This document shows, in pieces, positions 1-7,884 of a DNA stretch of 10,409 bases; position 1 is the stretch's first letter, and the number at the start of each line of letters is the position of its first letter. The notes under the pieces are model-generated. The model saw nothing but the letters and a program-made list of their open reading frames with translations. It was not told where the DNA came from and made no database searches. A program made the translations under genes and the position numbers. Source of the stretch: an uncultured Chlamydiae bacterium (GTDB lineage Bacteria; Chlamydiota; Chlamydiia; Chlamydiales; SM23-39); contig CAISYW010000051.1 of the NCBI GenBank assembly GCA_903889795.1, forward strand, positions 1 through 10,409. Direction: 5' to 3'.

Positions 1-1417
1 CAGCCTTGACCGGACGATACGACTCTGAGCGGTTTTCTCGAGGCAGCCAAAGCCAAGGCTGCACCTGTTCATCGCCAAAGAGATCGTTTAAAGCGCCGAT
101 CATTTCCGGAGTGGAGCGATAGTTTGTATCAAGAGAAAAGTGAGAGTGCTCCCCAAGCGCCTTGCGCGCCTGAAAATAGGTATAGAGATCGGCTTGCCGG
201 AAGCGGTAAATCGATTGTTTTGGATCTCCGACGAGATATAGGAGACGTTTATTTTGAAAAAAGATTTTTCGAAAAATATCCCACTGCACAGCGTCCGTAT
301 CTTGAAACTCATCGACGATTGCCGCGCGATATTTTAATTGAATACACAAGAGAAATCGAGGATCTTCAAGAGCCTCTTTCATACGCGTCAACAAAAAGTC
401 GGGTGAAAAAAGCCCTTTTTCTTCCATCCAGCATTCGAGCTCTTTTTGCCACGCAAAGCGAAGTGCGTTCAATGAGCGCTTCGGTTCCAAAAACTGCTGC
501 AGCATCCGCCCAAGATGTTCAGAGCACCAATCGAAAAATGGCGGATAAAAGTCATCTTTTATGCGCACTTTGCGATTTGGCGGAGATAAAAAAGAAAACA
601 GAGAGCCCTGCCAAAACAAGAGCCGCCGCAAAGCGATCTCGTCATCCGGCTGTGTGAATAATTTTTTCAGATGTACAAGCTGATCATCGAAATCCACTCC
701 CTTAAAATCGGTTACTTTAAAATTCGGTTTCATCCGCTCGAAATCGCGGCGCAATGCTTCGAGATCATTGCAAGGATAGGGGCAGCGCAATATCTCCCGC
801 TGCAGGGATATGCGATCAGAGGCAAATCGATTTTCAAAGGAAGGATTGGGAGTATTCAGCAACGCGTCGCAAAGAGACTCGATCTTTCTTTTTTTTGCGA
901 GCAGCCGGCCCAATTGCTCAGGACATAAAACCTGTTGCTGTTCCAGAAAATCGAGTAGATGGGGTTGAATTGATTGGCGAAATGATCGATCCGAGTTTGT
1001 TGGAATCGATATCCGGGCCTCTAATGCATAATGTGTGAGAAGCCTCTGGCAAAAACCGTGGATAGTGAAAATTTGCGCACGATCGAAACCAAGAAGAGCG
1101 TCCTCCAAGCGCCGTCTCGCAAAAGTTGACTGGGCGTGAGGGCGTAAATAAGGCCAGGAAGGATTCCCTTTGAGCTGCATGAGGGCTTTTTCAATATTCG
1201 CGCGGATACGCATGCGCATTTCACGCGCAGCGGCCCGAGTAAACGTAATGGCGAGAATTTGCTCGAGAAGCAGGGGTTCTTCTTTCTCCGGCGCTTCCAG
1301 AAGAAGACGAACAAAGAGGTGCTCGATCGCAAATGTCTTGCCCGTTCCGGCCGAGGCCTCCAAAAGCTTCGCGCCAAAAAGCGGCGTCTCCAGTTCTAAC
1401 ACATCAAACGATGGCAT
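1..1417 (-). CDS. recB: RecB, UvrD-type helicase subunit of exonuclease V (N-terminal part, cut by window edge)
   Basis: RecB is the 3'-5' helicase and nuclease subunit of RecBCD, which processes DNA double-strand ends for recombination. The minus-strand frame is open from the ATG at 1417 to the window edge and gives 472 residues; the rest of the helicase and the C-terminal nuclease lie outside. Superfamily 1 helicase motifs occur in order: Walker A ASAGTGKT (residues 21-28), motif Ia ITFTRAAAREM (57-67), TIHGFCQR (118-125), Walker B-type VDEFQDTD (368-375), motif III VGDPKQSIYRF (396-406) and NYRSTPEM (432-439). ASAGTGKTF near the N-terminus and the IHGFCQR block are typical of RecB rather than UvrD, Rep or AddA. 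The start lies inside the end of recC (14-nt overlap), which implies translational coupling; no strong Shine-Dalgarno is visible. The gene is intact as far as it is seen, and the assignment is very secure. Confidence 0.95.
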   Translation of the reverse strand, partial: MPSFDVLELETPLFGAKLLEASAGTGKTFAIEHLFVRLLLEAPEKEEPLLLEQILAITFTRAAAREMRMRIRANIEKALMQLKGNPSWPYLRPHAQSTFARRRLEDALLGFDRAQIFTIHGFCQRLLTHYALEARISIPTNSDRSFRQSIQPHLLDFLEQQQVLCPEQLGRLLAKKRKIESLCDALLNTPNPSFENRFASDRISLQREILRCPYPCNDLEALRRDFERMKPNFKVTDFKGVDFDDQLVHLKKLFTQPDDEIALRRLLFWQGSLFSFLSPPNRKVRIKDDFYPPFFDWCSEHLGRMLQQFLEPKRSLNALRFAWQKELECWMEEKGLFSPDFLLTRMKEALEDPRFLLCIQLKYRAAIVDEFQDTDAVQWDIFRKIFFQNKRLLYLVGDPKQSIYRFRQADLYTYFQARKALGEHSHFSLDTNYRSTPEMIGALNDLFGDEQVQPWLWLPRENRSESYRPVKA

Positions 1418-4400
1418 CTTCTTTCTCGGTTATCAGCTCAGAAAAACTCTGTTTTAAAAAAGCGCGCCACTCCTGCCAAATTCGCTCGCAAGGAAGCGGC
1501 TGGGAGCGCTCCAAAACCCAGCGGATCGTCATATCTTCTTCTTTCAGGAGCGTTTTTTGCGCTTCTTCTCTCCACTCTTCAAAACTCTGATTCAAAAACG
1601 CATCGGCCCAGGGAGAAATGAGAGGCGAGAGGCTATCCTGTGCGCGAAGGGCATATTGAACCCATCGGCTCAAGGCACTCTTCGGATCAATCCCATTCCA
1701 TGTTTTGCAGCTGCCTTTTTTCAATGAATAGATCGAAGGGCTAGAAGGAAACAGAGTCAGATATGCGAGGAATGCAGGCCAATGGCGCAAGAATCCAAAC
1801 AGATTAGGCTCGTCAACCGTTAACAGTCCCGATTCACTTGCCAGATCCACTTCTCCGACGATCTCCACTTCCTGTTCTCCATCTTCAAATGCAATAACGA
1901 TGGGGGGCGCTTCAATCCGATTGGGCGCGATCTGACGCTGAGAGCGGCATTCCTTGGTAAAGCAGATCGAAAAGATCGCTTGCTCTGAGATTCCCCATTT
2001 TTGCAAATAAGCCTTCCACTCTGCGGCCTTTTTTTGGATCTGCGCTTTCGACCATTCGCCAAATGCACCGGCCGGGAAGACGTGGGCATGCCGCGACAAA
2101 ACTTCCTCAACAGAATCATGCAATGTCAATTTAAGAAGCTTCTGCTCTTGATAAGGAGCCAAAGTGAGATCGTCTTGACGCAGTTCAGAAAATAGATTCT
2201 CCTCTTTCAGATAGATCCCCATCCGACGCTGGAGAAAATATTTCCACGGATTTCTGGCGAGAAGAGCAAATGAGGAAAGATCGTACTCTATCACTTCTTT
2301 TTTCCGATTCGCCAACGGCGCATTCGGCCAAAATAAACTCGGCACGACAGGAGGAGCGCTCGCCGCCCGATATGCTTCCATAGAATATGATCGAAGGGGG
2401 CTCTGTTTTTGAAAATAACTCAAATCGAAAGGCTGCGTAGGATGAACCGCAACGAGAGAGCACGGAGCTTTTAGAGGATAATAAGCATCGATCACTTGCA
2501 GCAATTCCTGCACCGGCAGAGCCGCCTCGACCGTTTTCCCGTCATGCGCCGAAAGATGGCAATAACTTACGCAAAAGAGCTCTTGCGCAGAAAAAAGCGC
2601 CTGCAAAAGCAAATAGTGATCGCGATCGGCGTCAAACGGTTTTTTGCATTCCCAATTCAGGGTGGAAGAAATCTCCTTGCGTGGGAAGGCTTCGCTATCC
2701 AGGCCCAATAAGAAAATCGCTCGCGCCGGGCGAACGGCTCCCGGCTGCAGCGAAGAAAAATGAACCGCTTCAATGAACAATGGCTGGTAAGTAGTTGTAG
2801 CAGATTGACAATCCTCTTCAAACACGCTTCGGATCAGAGCAAACGCAAAGAGATCTGATGAAAAATACGATGAAGCTTTAGAAAGCTTGCGTAAAAACGC
2901 CCCCCACAGCTCATCTTCGCCGTCATTGGGCTCGAATAACTCCGACGCACAGCCCGTCAACAAACCAACCCACTCTTCAAGGGTATGGTTTTTCCTCTGT
3001 AATGCCAACGCCTGTTTTTGAAGTTGATCCATAAGGCGAATAAATAAAGAGAGCCTCTCTGCCTGCCCCCAATCGATGCTTTGAATTCGGGGCAAGGGCT
3101 CCTCATCCGGGAGCAAATAAACGAGTCCCGACAGCATACAATGCAAGCCTTGATGCCAACTGCCGCGTTGAGACTGGAGCTTTCCGCGCACTTTTGCTTC
3201 CTTCAACCACAGGCGAAACCAATGCAAATCCTCCGGCGTCAATCGATGTTTCGCTTGAAAAGAGGGATTCTCAAATAAATCCAGCACGGCATCGACCTCC
3301 CAGCGGCGATCGGAAAGGCTAAAGAATAGCTGCAAAGCCTGCAGGTAGGGATTTTGCGGCAAAACGGCGACAGGAGCGATACGAACGGGAAGATCCGCCC
3401 CGAAAACGAATTGGATAATCGACTCGTAAAGACGAATGTCGGGAGCGAGAACGAGAATATCGGCCATCGGGGTTTTTGTTTTTTCCAAAAAGCGCAAAAT
3501 ATTATCTTTGAGAATTTGGACTTCTCGTAAACGAGACGATCCGGCTGCGACAATCTGAATCGAAGAGTCGTCCGCTTTTCGTTCATAGGGAATCTCGTTC
3601 GCGGATCGTAAAAACAAAATATCCTGCTGGAGGATTTGCAATAATGAGAGGCTCTCCGGCTCTTCTTCTCTCTCATCATATGCTTCCACTACTTGCAGAG
3701 ATTTTTGTTCCAGCCGCTGCAAAGTTTCGCGCCCCAAACGCCCCCAGTTTGCCAAAAGTGGGTGGGTGTCGCGCAAGTAGCCCTCAAACGCCTCTAAAGA
3801 AGAGGAAGTAAAGCCCTCTAAGCGCAAGCGCTTGGTTAAAAACCGGCGCTCCGAATTTGAAACGGTATCTTCCCAATACATGCAACAGGGCGAAAAAAGA
3901 TAGGCGGATAGTTCCGGCGACCGGGAAATCAAAAAATCCCATCCAATCGCCGGCATCTCATCCGTACAAAAAAGATGAACTTGGCAAACCTGAGGCGGCA
4001 GAGAAGCGCTCTCCATGACTTGCACCGGTAAACTCCATGAACCGTCCGCCATCAGCATTTCATAGAGTTTGCGCTGCCAGGGGGCGGCCATCTCTACGCC
4101 ATAAAATCCGGCGTCGCTTATCTGCCGGCTCAAAGACCGAACCAGCGCATTAAGAGATCGTTCACTGATGCGAGCCGACCGACCGCCCCTTAACCAGGAG
4201 ATCACCGGCTCCAGAGCCTCTTTCGCGTCCGGAGGCACTTCATTTAAAAAAATCTTTGCGAGACGGAGCTCAATCTCGAGGCGATCGGGAATATGAGCCG
4301 AGCCGGAGCAGCTGCGAAGCATGGCCTCGCGCCAGCCCAAAAATTGCACACCTGCAATCGCATGGCCGGGGAGCCTCTTGACGAGCTCAACCATCAACCA

Positions 4401-4523
4401 CTGCTTATTGATCAGACTCGGCAGCAAGATCCATCGTTCGCTCAATGGCGCGTGTGCCATCGTCAGCCGTTCGGCCAGAAAATCGATTAGACGCTCGCAC
4501 CGGTGGCTCATAAATAATGTCAT
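1404..4523 (-). CDS. recC: RecC, exonuclease V gamma subunit
   Basis: RecC is the scaffold and Chi-recognising subunit of RecBCD. It resembles a dead helicase-nuclease, so no Walker motif is expected and none is seen. I chose the ATG at 4523 (1039 residues) because MTLFMSHRCERLIDFLAERL lines up with the start of E. coli RecC (a short strand, then S-R-L and a helix). The frame extends five codons upstream to a TTG at 4538, and an ATG at 4511 is also possible. Supporting segments are GVQFLGWREAML near the N-terminus, VLAPDIRLYESIIQFVFG (pseudo-helicase region), RAIFLLGLDSEAFPR, and a C-terminal GEVDLASESGLLTV. The size fits the family (E. coli RecC is slightly over 1100 residues). The TGA at 1404 lies 14 nt past the recB ATG. 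The 57-nt gap to the upstream glycosyltransferase gene is A+T-rich (TATATTATT on the coding strand) and could hold a weak promoter, so recBC may have its own transcript. The protein is strongly diverged, so the identification rests partly on adjacency to recB. Confidence 0.9.
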   Translation of the reverse strand: MTLFMSHRCERLIDFLAERLTMAHAPLSERWILLPSLINKQWLMVELVKRLPGHAIAGVQFLGWREAMLRSCSGSAHIPDRLEIELRLAKIFLNEVPPDAKEALEPVISWLRGGRSARISERSLNALVRSLSRQISDAGFYGVEMAAPWQRKLYEMLMADGSWSLPVQVMESASLPPQVCQVHLFCTDEMPAIGWDFLISRSPELSAYLFSPCCMYWEDTVSNSERRFLTKRLRLEGFTSSSLEAFEGYLRDTHPLLANWGRLGRETLQRLEQKSLQVVEAYDEREEEPESLSLLQILQQDILFLRSANEIPYERKADDSSIQIVAAGSSRLREVQILKDNILRFLEKTKTPMADILVLAPDIRLYESIIQFVFGADLPVRIAPVAVLPQNPYLQALQLFFSLSDRRWEVDAVLDLFENPSFQAKHRLTPEDLHWFRLWLKEAKVRGKLQSQRGSWHQGLHCMLSGLVYLLPDEEPLPRIQSIDWGQAERLSLFIRLMDQLQKQALALQRKNHTLEEWVGLLTGCASELFEPNDGEDELWGAFLRKLSKASSYFSSDLFAFALIRSVFEEDCQSATTTYQPLFIEAVHFSSLQPGAVRPARAIFLLGLDSEAFPRKEISSTLNWECKKPFDADRDHYLLLQALFSAQELFCVSYCHLSAHDGKTVEAALPVQELLQVIDAYYPLKAPCSLVAVHPTQPFDLSYFQKQSPLRSYSMEAYRAASAPPVVPSLFWPNAPLANRKKEVIEYDLSSFALLARNPWKYFLQRRMGIYLKEENLFSELRQDDLTLAPYQEQKLLKLTLHDSVEEVLSRHAHVFPAGAFGEWSKAQIQKKAAEWKAYLQKWGISEQAIFSICFTKECRSQRQIAPNRIEAPPIVIAFEDGEQEVEIVGEVDLASESGLLTVDEPNLFGFLRHWPAFLAYLTLFPSSPSIYSLKKGSCKTWNGIDPKSALSRWVQYALRAQDSLSPLISPWADAFLNQSFEEWREEAQKTLLKEEDMTIRWVLERSQPLPCERIWQEWRAFLKQSFSELITEKEDAIV

Positions 4524-4580
4524 GCTCACCCAGGGCAAAAATCATTAATAATATATCACACTCCGGACGAAATGGCTAAC

Positions 4581-5723
4581 TTAGTTAATAGACGGTTGAA
4601 ATTTCTGTAAAGATGCGTATTTTATCAAAACCTTGTAACAATAAAGTAAAATATGTTCAGGCATAATGTGTGTCAGAGCAAATTCTCTCGCATTATCAGC
4701 AATTAATTTAGCCTCTTCATCGTGAGTTTTAGCCCATAGAATTTTTTCCGACAGATCGGATAAATCGGATTTTACAGGGACGTAATGCTTCCAAGGCGAC
4801 AATTCATTATAAAAAAATTGAATGTCGTTTGATTCTTGCATAAATGAAAGAGAGCCTGAAAGAAGCTTCCATTGAGCGGCGGGAAAGGAACAGGTAACAC
4901 CATCAATGATCATTTGATATTTATAGTGCAGCACCTCACTCCAAGGAACATATTTAATCGGCCCCATCTCCTTGACGCAACGCTGAGGATCTTGTTGCCG
5001 GCAGACATCCGGATATTGGGAAAATGCAGCATCGATAAGATCCGGGTTTTTCATGGAATCGAAAACAAGGCGTCCCCGCGGGAATGAAGTCCAATTCTCA
5101 AATCGATACATGCCAAAATGCTTTCCATCCCACGGCATCCCTCGCCAAAACAGTTTTTCGATTTTTTGCGTCCAATCCCAGGCATTTCGATTTTCGTTGA
5201 TTTGTTTAATCAAAAAATTCCAACCATGCTGATCATCTTTGATGTCATAAACCCAGTCGGAAAAAAGAACGGCATAATCCAGAGTTTTATCTTTGGCAGA
5301 CACGAAAATCGGCCCCGAATGAACATGTGCTTTGCGTCTAAAAAACGACTTCTTAATCCTGTCTTCGTAATAATAAATAAAATCGACATCCGGCACGGGA
5401 TAAAGGCGAACCAACTCATCTAAAAGGTTTTTGATTTTTCCATCGGGTCCATAAACTTTCGAATCGATAATTTTATATCGTTGAAACTCCTGATGAGATT
5501 TGCAGCTCTTCCATGTGTCATCAAGCAATTCTCGCGTGATTCCATTTTTTTCAAATCGCTTAAAATCGCGGCAGATTGCTCGATCCATCCAATCGGAAGA
5601 TTGCGTTGAACGAAACAACCCCGATTTTAGACAATAAACACTCGCTCCAATTACAGCTGATATGAGAATCGCTCCAAGAAAAAACCTCTTGAATCGCCTG
5701 TAACGATAGGAAGTTTTTATCAT
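4581..5723 (-). CDS. Membrane-anchored glycosyltransferase family 90 (CAP10/LpsA-like)
   Basis: This is a 380-residue protein with a basic N-terminus (KTSYRYRRFKR) and one hydrophobic segment at about 14-31, so it is probably a type II membrane anchor with the catalytic domain outside the cytoplasm. The body matches the GT90 (CAP10) pattern, which includes fungal capsule xylosyltransferases, animal protein O-glucosyltransferases and bacterial LpsA-like enzymes. Matching segments are PVPDVDFIYYYED (109-121), GPIFVSAKDKTLDYAVLFSDW (roughly 137-157), KLFWRG (190-195), SFPRGRLV (213-220), KYQMIIDGVTCSFP (268-281) followed by WKLLSGSLSF, and PWKHYVPVKSDLSDL (310-324). Donor and acceptor cannot be read; a role in LPS or surface-glycan decoration is inferred. 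The start is supported by GGAG seven nt upstream (5731-5734). It lies upstream of recC on the same strand with a 57-nt gap. By eye it is more A+T-rich than recBC, consistent with later acquisition. Family assignment is good, specific function unknown. Confidence 0.82.
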   Translation of the reverse strand: MIKTSYRYRRFKRFFLGAILISAVIGASVYCLKSGLFRSTQSSDWMDRAICRDFKRFEKNGITRELLDDTWKSCKSHQEFQRYKIIDSKVYGPDGKIKNLLDELVRLYPVPDVDFIYYYEDRIKKSFFRRKAHVHSGPIFVSAKDKTLDYAVLFSDWVYDIKDDQHGWNFLIKQINENRNAWDWTQKIEKLFWRGMPWDGKHFGMYRFENWTSFPRGRLVFDSMKNPDLIDAAFSQYPDVCRQQDPQRCVKEMGPIKYVPWSEVLHYKYQMIIDGVTCSFPAAQWKLLSGSLSFMQESNDIQFFYNELSPWKHYVPVKSDLSDLSEKILWAKTHDEEAKLIADNAREFALTHIMPEHILLYCYKVLIKYASLQKFQPSIN

Positions 5724-6144
5724 TTAGTTTCTCCGAAGATATGCTGGTCAAATATTTCATTCGGCACACTTTTTGGCCAGAAGGATAAACATCTCGCAGA
5801 CCTTCCTCTCGAAAAACACACAAAGACGAGTATGCAAAAAATTATGGGTAGGAATAGCTAACAAAAATTGAATCGCGGCAATGTCCGGCATAAGGTAGGA
5901 TAAGCCTATACCGAACGTGACTCAAAAATCGGGAGTTGGGCAAGGAAGCGCCTTGAATTCGAGCTAGGTTTCCAACGCCGAAGCAGATCAACTTGAATAA
6001 GTTGATCGATGCAGACGGGCTCGAAAGCAGTGGCTGCTGACGCTGCCGAAAATCGGTTTTCGAGTCGCGTTCGGTATATATACGAGATCCTCGCGCCTGG
6101 TAAAAAACTAGCCGCGAAACGGTTTGCCTATTGATAAAAAGCAG
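5724..6144. other. Divergent intergenic region between GT90 and lplT-like genes
   Basis: These roughly 420 nt separate two divergent genes, so both promoters should lie here. The GT90-proximal part (5724-5906) shows only the GGAG ribosome binding site at 5731-5734 and no convincing -35/-10 pair. From 5907 to 6078 lies the inverted-repeat element described separately. The remaining stretch to the transporter start contains TATATATA at 6075-6082, a possible -10 region for the plus strand, and a small CGAG-ATC-CTCG hairpin. A minus-strand frame is open through the region and ends at a TAA at 5842-5844, but it has no ATG start or ribosome binding site, so I do not call it a gene. Confidence 0.6.
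5907..6078. repeat. 172-nt element with 25-bp imperfect terminal inverted repeats and internal hairpins (MITE-like or structured RNA)
   Basis: The left end (5907-5931) begins TATACCGAACGTGACTC and the reverse complement of the right end (6054-6078) begins TATACCGAACGCGACTC; the two arms match at 22 of 25 positions. Two of the three differences would be G-U pairs in a plus-strand RNA. Inside are further perfect stems: GTTGG/CCAAC (5935-5939 with 5972-5976) enclosing CAAGG-AAGCG-CCTTG (5941-5955); GATCAACTT-GAAT-AAGTTGATC (5986-6007), extended by GCA/TGC; AGCAG-TGG-CTGCT (6026-6038); and CGAAAA-TCGG-TTTTCG (6047-6062), which partly competes with the outer stem. The ends read TA-TACCG, compatible with a TA target site. 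Two readings are possible: a small non-autonomous transposable element, or a multibranch structured RNA, perhaps in the lplT leader. There is no coding capacity for a transposase. The structure is certain; its nature is not. Confidence 0.7.
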
Positions 6145-7866
6145 ATGTTCTCTTCGGAGAGCATCCGCAATGAAAATAGTGAAAAAGACTGCATGCGTGG
6201 ATTTTTAAAATCGAGTAATTTGTCTTTTTTTCTTCTCAACGCCACTCAATTTTTAGTTGCTCTCAACGATAATATTTTCAAACTCCTCGTCATTTATTTG
6301 CTCATTAACGTCAAAGGAGCTCTCGCCGCCCCAACTGTCCTTTCCCTGGTCGGTGCGATTTTTGTCATACCCTTTCTTTTATTTTCTTCCGGCGCGGGAG
6401 TTTTAGCCGACAAGATCAGCAAGAGAACAATTATCGTATTCGCCAAGTCTCTTGAAGTCGTCATCATGGGTTTTGGTTTGGTCGCTGTCTGGTTTCAATC
6501 GGAGTGGGCCGCTTACTTATCCCTGTTTTTCTTATCTTCCGAAGCGGCGATCTTCGGCCCATCGAAATATGGAATCATTCCCGAACTGGTCGAGCCCAAA
6601 ATGGTCTCGAAGGCCAATGCATCCATCACCTCCTTCACTTACCTCGCGATCATTCTCGGCACTTTTCTGGCTTCGTTTTTAACGGATGTCACCAACAAAA
6701 ACTTCGTCTTTGTCAGCGCCTTTTGTTTATTTGTCGCAGTAATCGGACTCTTTACAAGCCTTGGCATCCAAAGAACGGCATCCCAAAACTCGACCAAACG
6801 GATCAACCCATTTTTTCTATATGAAATTTATCAAGCGCTCAAGTTGAGTCGGAAAGTTCCGCATCTAGTGTGCGCCATTTTCGGCTCGTCGTTTTTTCTA
6901 TTCATCGGCGCTTTCACACAACTCAATATCATTCCTTTTGCCATGCAATCATTGCATTTAAGCGAGGTCGGAGGAGGATATCTTTTTCTTCCCACCGCGG
7001 TGGGCATCGCTATTGGAGCGATCCTCTCCGGTCAGCTTTCCAAAGATAAGGTGGAACCGGGAATCTCCTGTATCAGCGGCTTTTTCATCGGCATTCTCTT
7101 TTTGTTGCTTCATTTCTTCGCGTCATCCCTGATCATGGCGATTATACTTTTAACCTTGTTGGGAGTCTTCGGCGGCGCGTTTTTGATTCCCTTCGACTCT
7201 TTTATTCAGGTCAACAGCCCTGATGAAAAACGGGGACAAGTGATCGCCACTTCAAATTTCTTTAGTTTTGTCGGTGTTTTGCTCGCTTCGTTTTGCCTCT
7301 ACCTCATCAGCGAAGAGATTGGCTTTTCAGCCTCCAGCGGCTTTGCTCTCATGGGGATTTTATCCATCTTTGCATCAATCGGCCTATCCGGGCGTTTATC
7401 AAGCCTTTTTTTCCCATTTTTCGTGCGTAAAATCTTAAAGAGATTCCGAACTCTTAAGGTCTTGCCTCCTATGCCCGACCCCTCGGCCATCATCGTTTTA
7501 CAGAGCAATTCATGGTGGGATGCCATCTTACTTTTCTCTCTTTTTCCAAAACTGATGATTCTTCTCCCCACCAAAAGATACCGCCGCCTTACCTGGTTTA
7601 ATCGATGGGCAGACTCAATTCATCTGATTCCCGCCATGCCCGAAAAAAAAGATCTGAAAATCTTTGACAGAGAAAATCTTCCGACCTTTTGTCTCTTTCT
7701 TCATAAAAGAGACGACAGCCAGAAGATCCTAGAAGCCTATGAACCATTTTTTAGAAACAACGGAATGAGCATGGTTTTTGCCCACGGCAAAAAACAGCGC
7801 CTTCAAAGACGCTATAGCCTGATTCGATACACACACAAGCTGATTACCGTCTACTTCAAGAACTAA
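6145..7866 (+). CDS. lplT: LplT/YgeD-like lysophospholipid transporter (MFS) with degenerate acyltransferase-like C-terminal tail
   Basis: This is a major facilitator superfamily protein of the LplT type, whose E. coli member flips lysophospholipids across the inner membrane for re-acylation. About 420 residues form the membrane domain: TM1 with NATQFLVALNDNIFKLLVIYLL, the MFS motif A GVLADKISKRTIIV after TM2, and the LplT-typical FGPSKYGIIPELV. It is followed by about 145 soluble residues absent from E. coli LplT (397 residues). That tail resembles a PlsC-type acyltransferase: QSNSWWDAILL aligns without gaps to NHVSFIDGILL of Aas, but the catalytic His is Ser454. The start is uncertain: TTG 6124, ATG 6145 (used here, 573 residues) or ATG 6193, which gives the shortest N-terminus before TM1. 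None has a good ribosome binding site. The gene order recB-recC-transporter matches Chlamydia, where the homologue is called ygeD, but here another gene intervenes. Family confidence is high; the substrate is inferred. Confidence 0.85.
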   Translation: MFSSESIRNENSEKDCMRGFLKSSNLSFFLLNATQFLVALNDNIFKLLVIYLLINVKGALAAPTVLSLVGAIFVIPFLLFSSGAGVLADKISKRTIIVFAKSLEVVIMGFGLVAVWFQSEWAAYLSLFFLSSEAAIFGPSKYGIIPELVEPKMVSKANASITSFTYLAIILGTFLASFLTDVTNKNFVFVSAFCLFVAVIGLFTSLGIQRTASQNSTKRINPFFLYEIYQALKLSRKVPHLVCAIFGSSFFLFIGAFTQLNIIPFAMQSLHLSEVGGGYLFLPTAVGIAIGAILSGQLSKDKVEPGISCISGFFIGILFLLLHFFASSLIMAIILLTLLGVFGGAFLIPFDSFIQVNSPDEKRGQVIATSNFFSFVGVLLASFCLYLISEEIGFSASSGFALMGILSIFASIGLSGRLSSLFFPFFVRKILKRFRTLKVLPPMPDPSAIIVLQSNSWWDAILLFSLFPKLMILLPTKRYRRLTWFNRWADSIHLIPAMPEKKDLKIFDRENLPTFCLFLHKRDDSQKILEAYEPFFRNNGMSMVFAHGKKQRLQRRYSLIRYTHKLITVYFKN

Positions 7867-7884
7867 CTTATCCGTCTGCAGAAA

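Noticed and set aside
124..657. Plus-strand 177-residue open frame
   Set aside because: It lies antisense to recB, whose helicase motifs are unmistakable in the minus frame; its translation shows no coherent domain.
5907..6078. tRNA, SRP RNA, RNase P or 6S RNA identity for the structured element
   Set aside because: None of the conserved sequence cores of those RNAs is visible; only the general long-stem shape is shared.
5842..6123. Long open minus-strand frame through the intergenic element
   Set aside because: It is open for over 80 codons but has no ATG or ribosome binding site, runs as antisense into the transporter gene, and is better explained by the inverted-repeat element.
7867..7884. 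Bidirectional terminator between the convergent transporter and porin-like genes
   Set aside because: The 18-nt gap contains no stem-loop that I can find.
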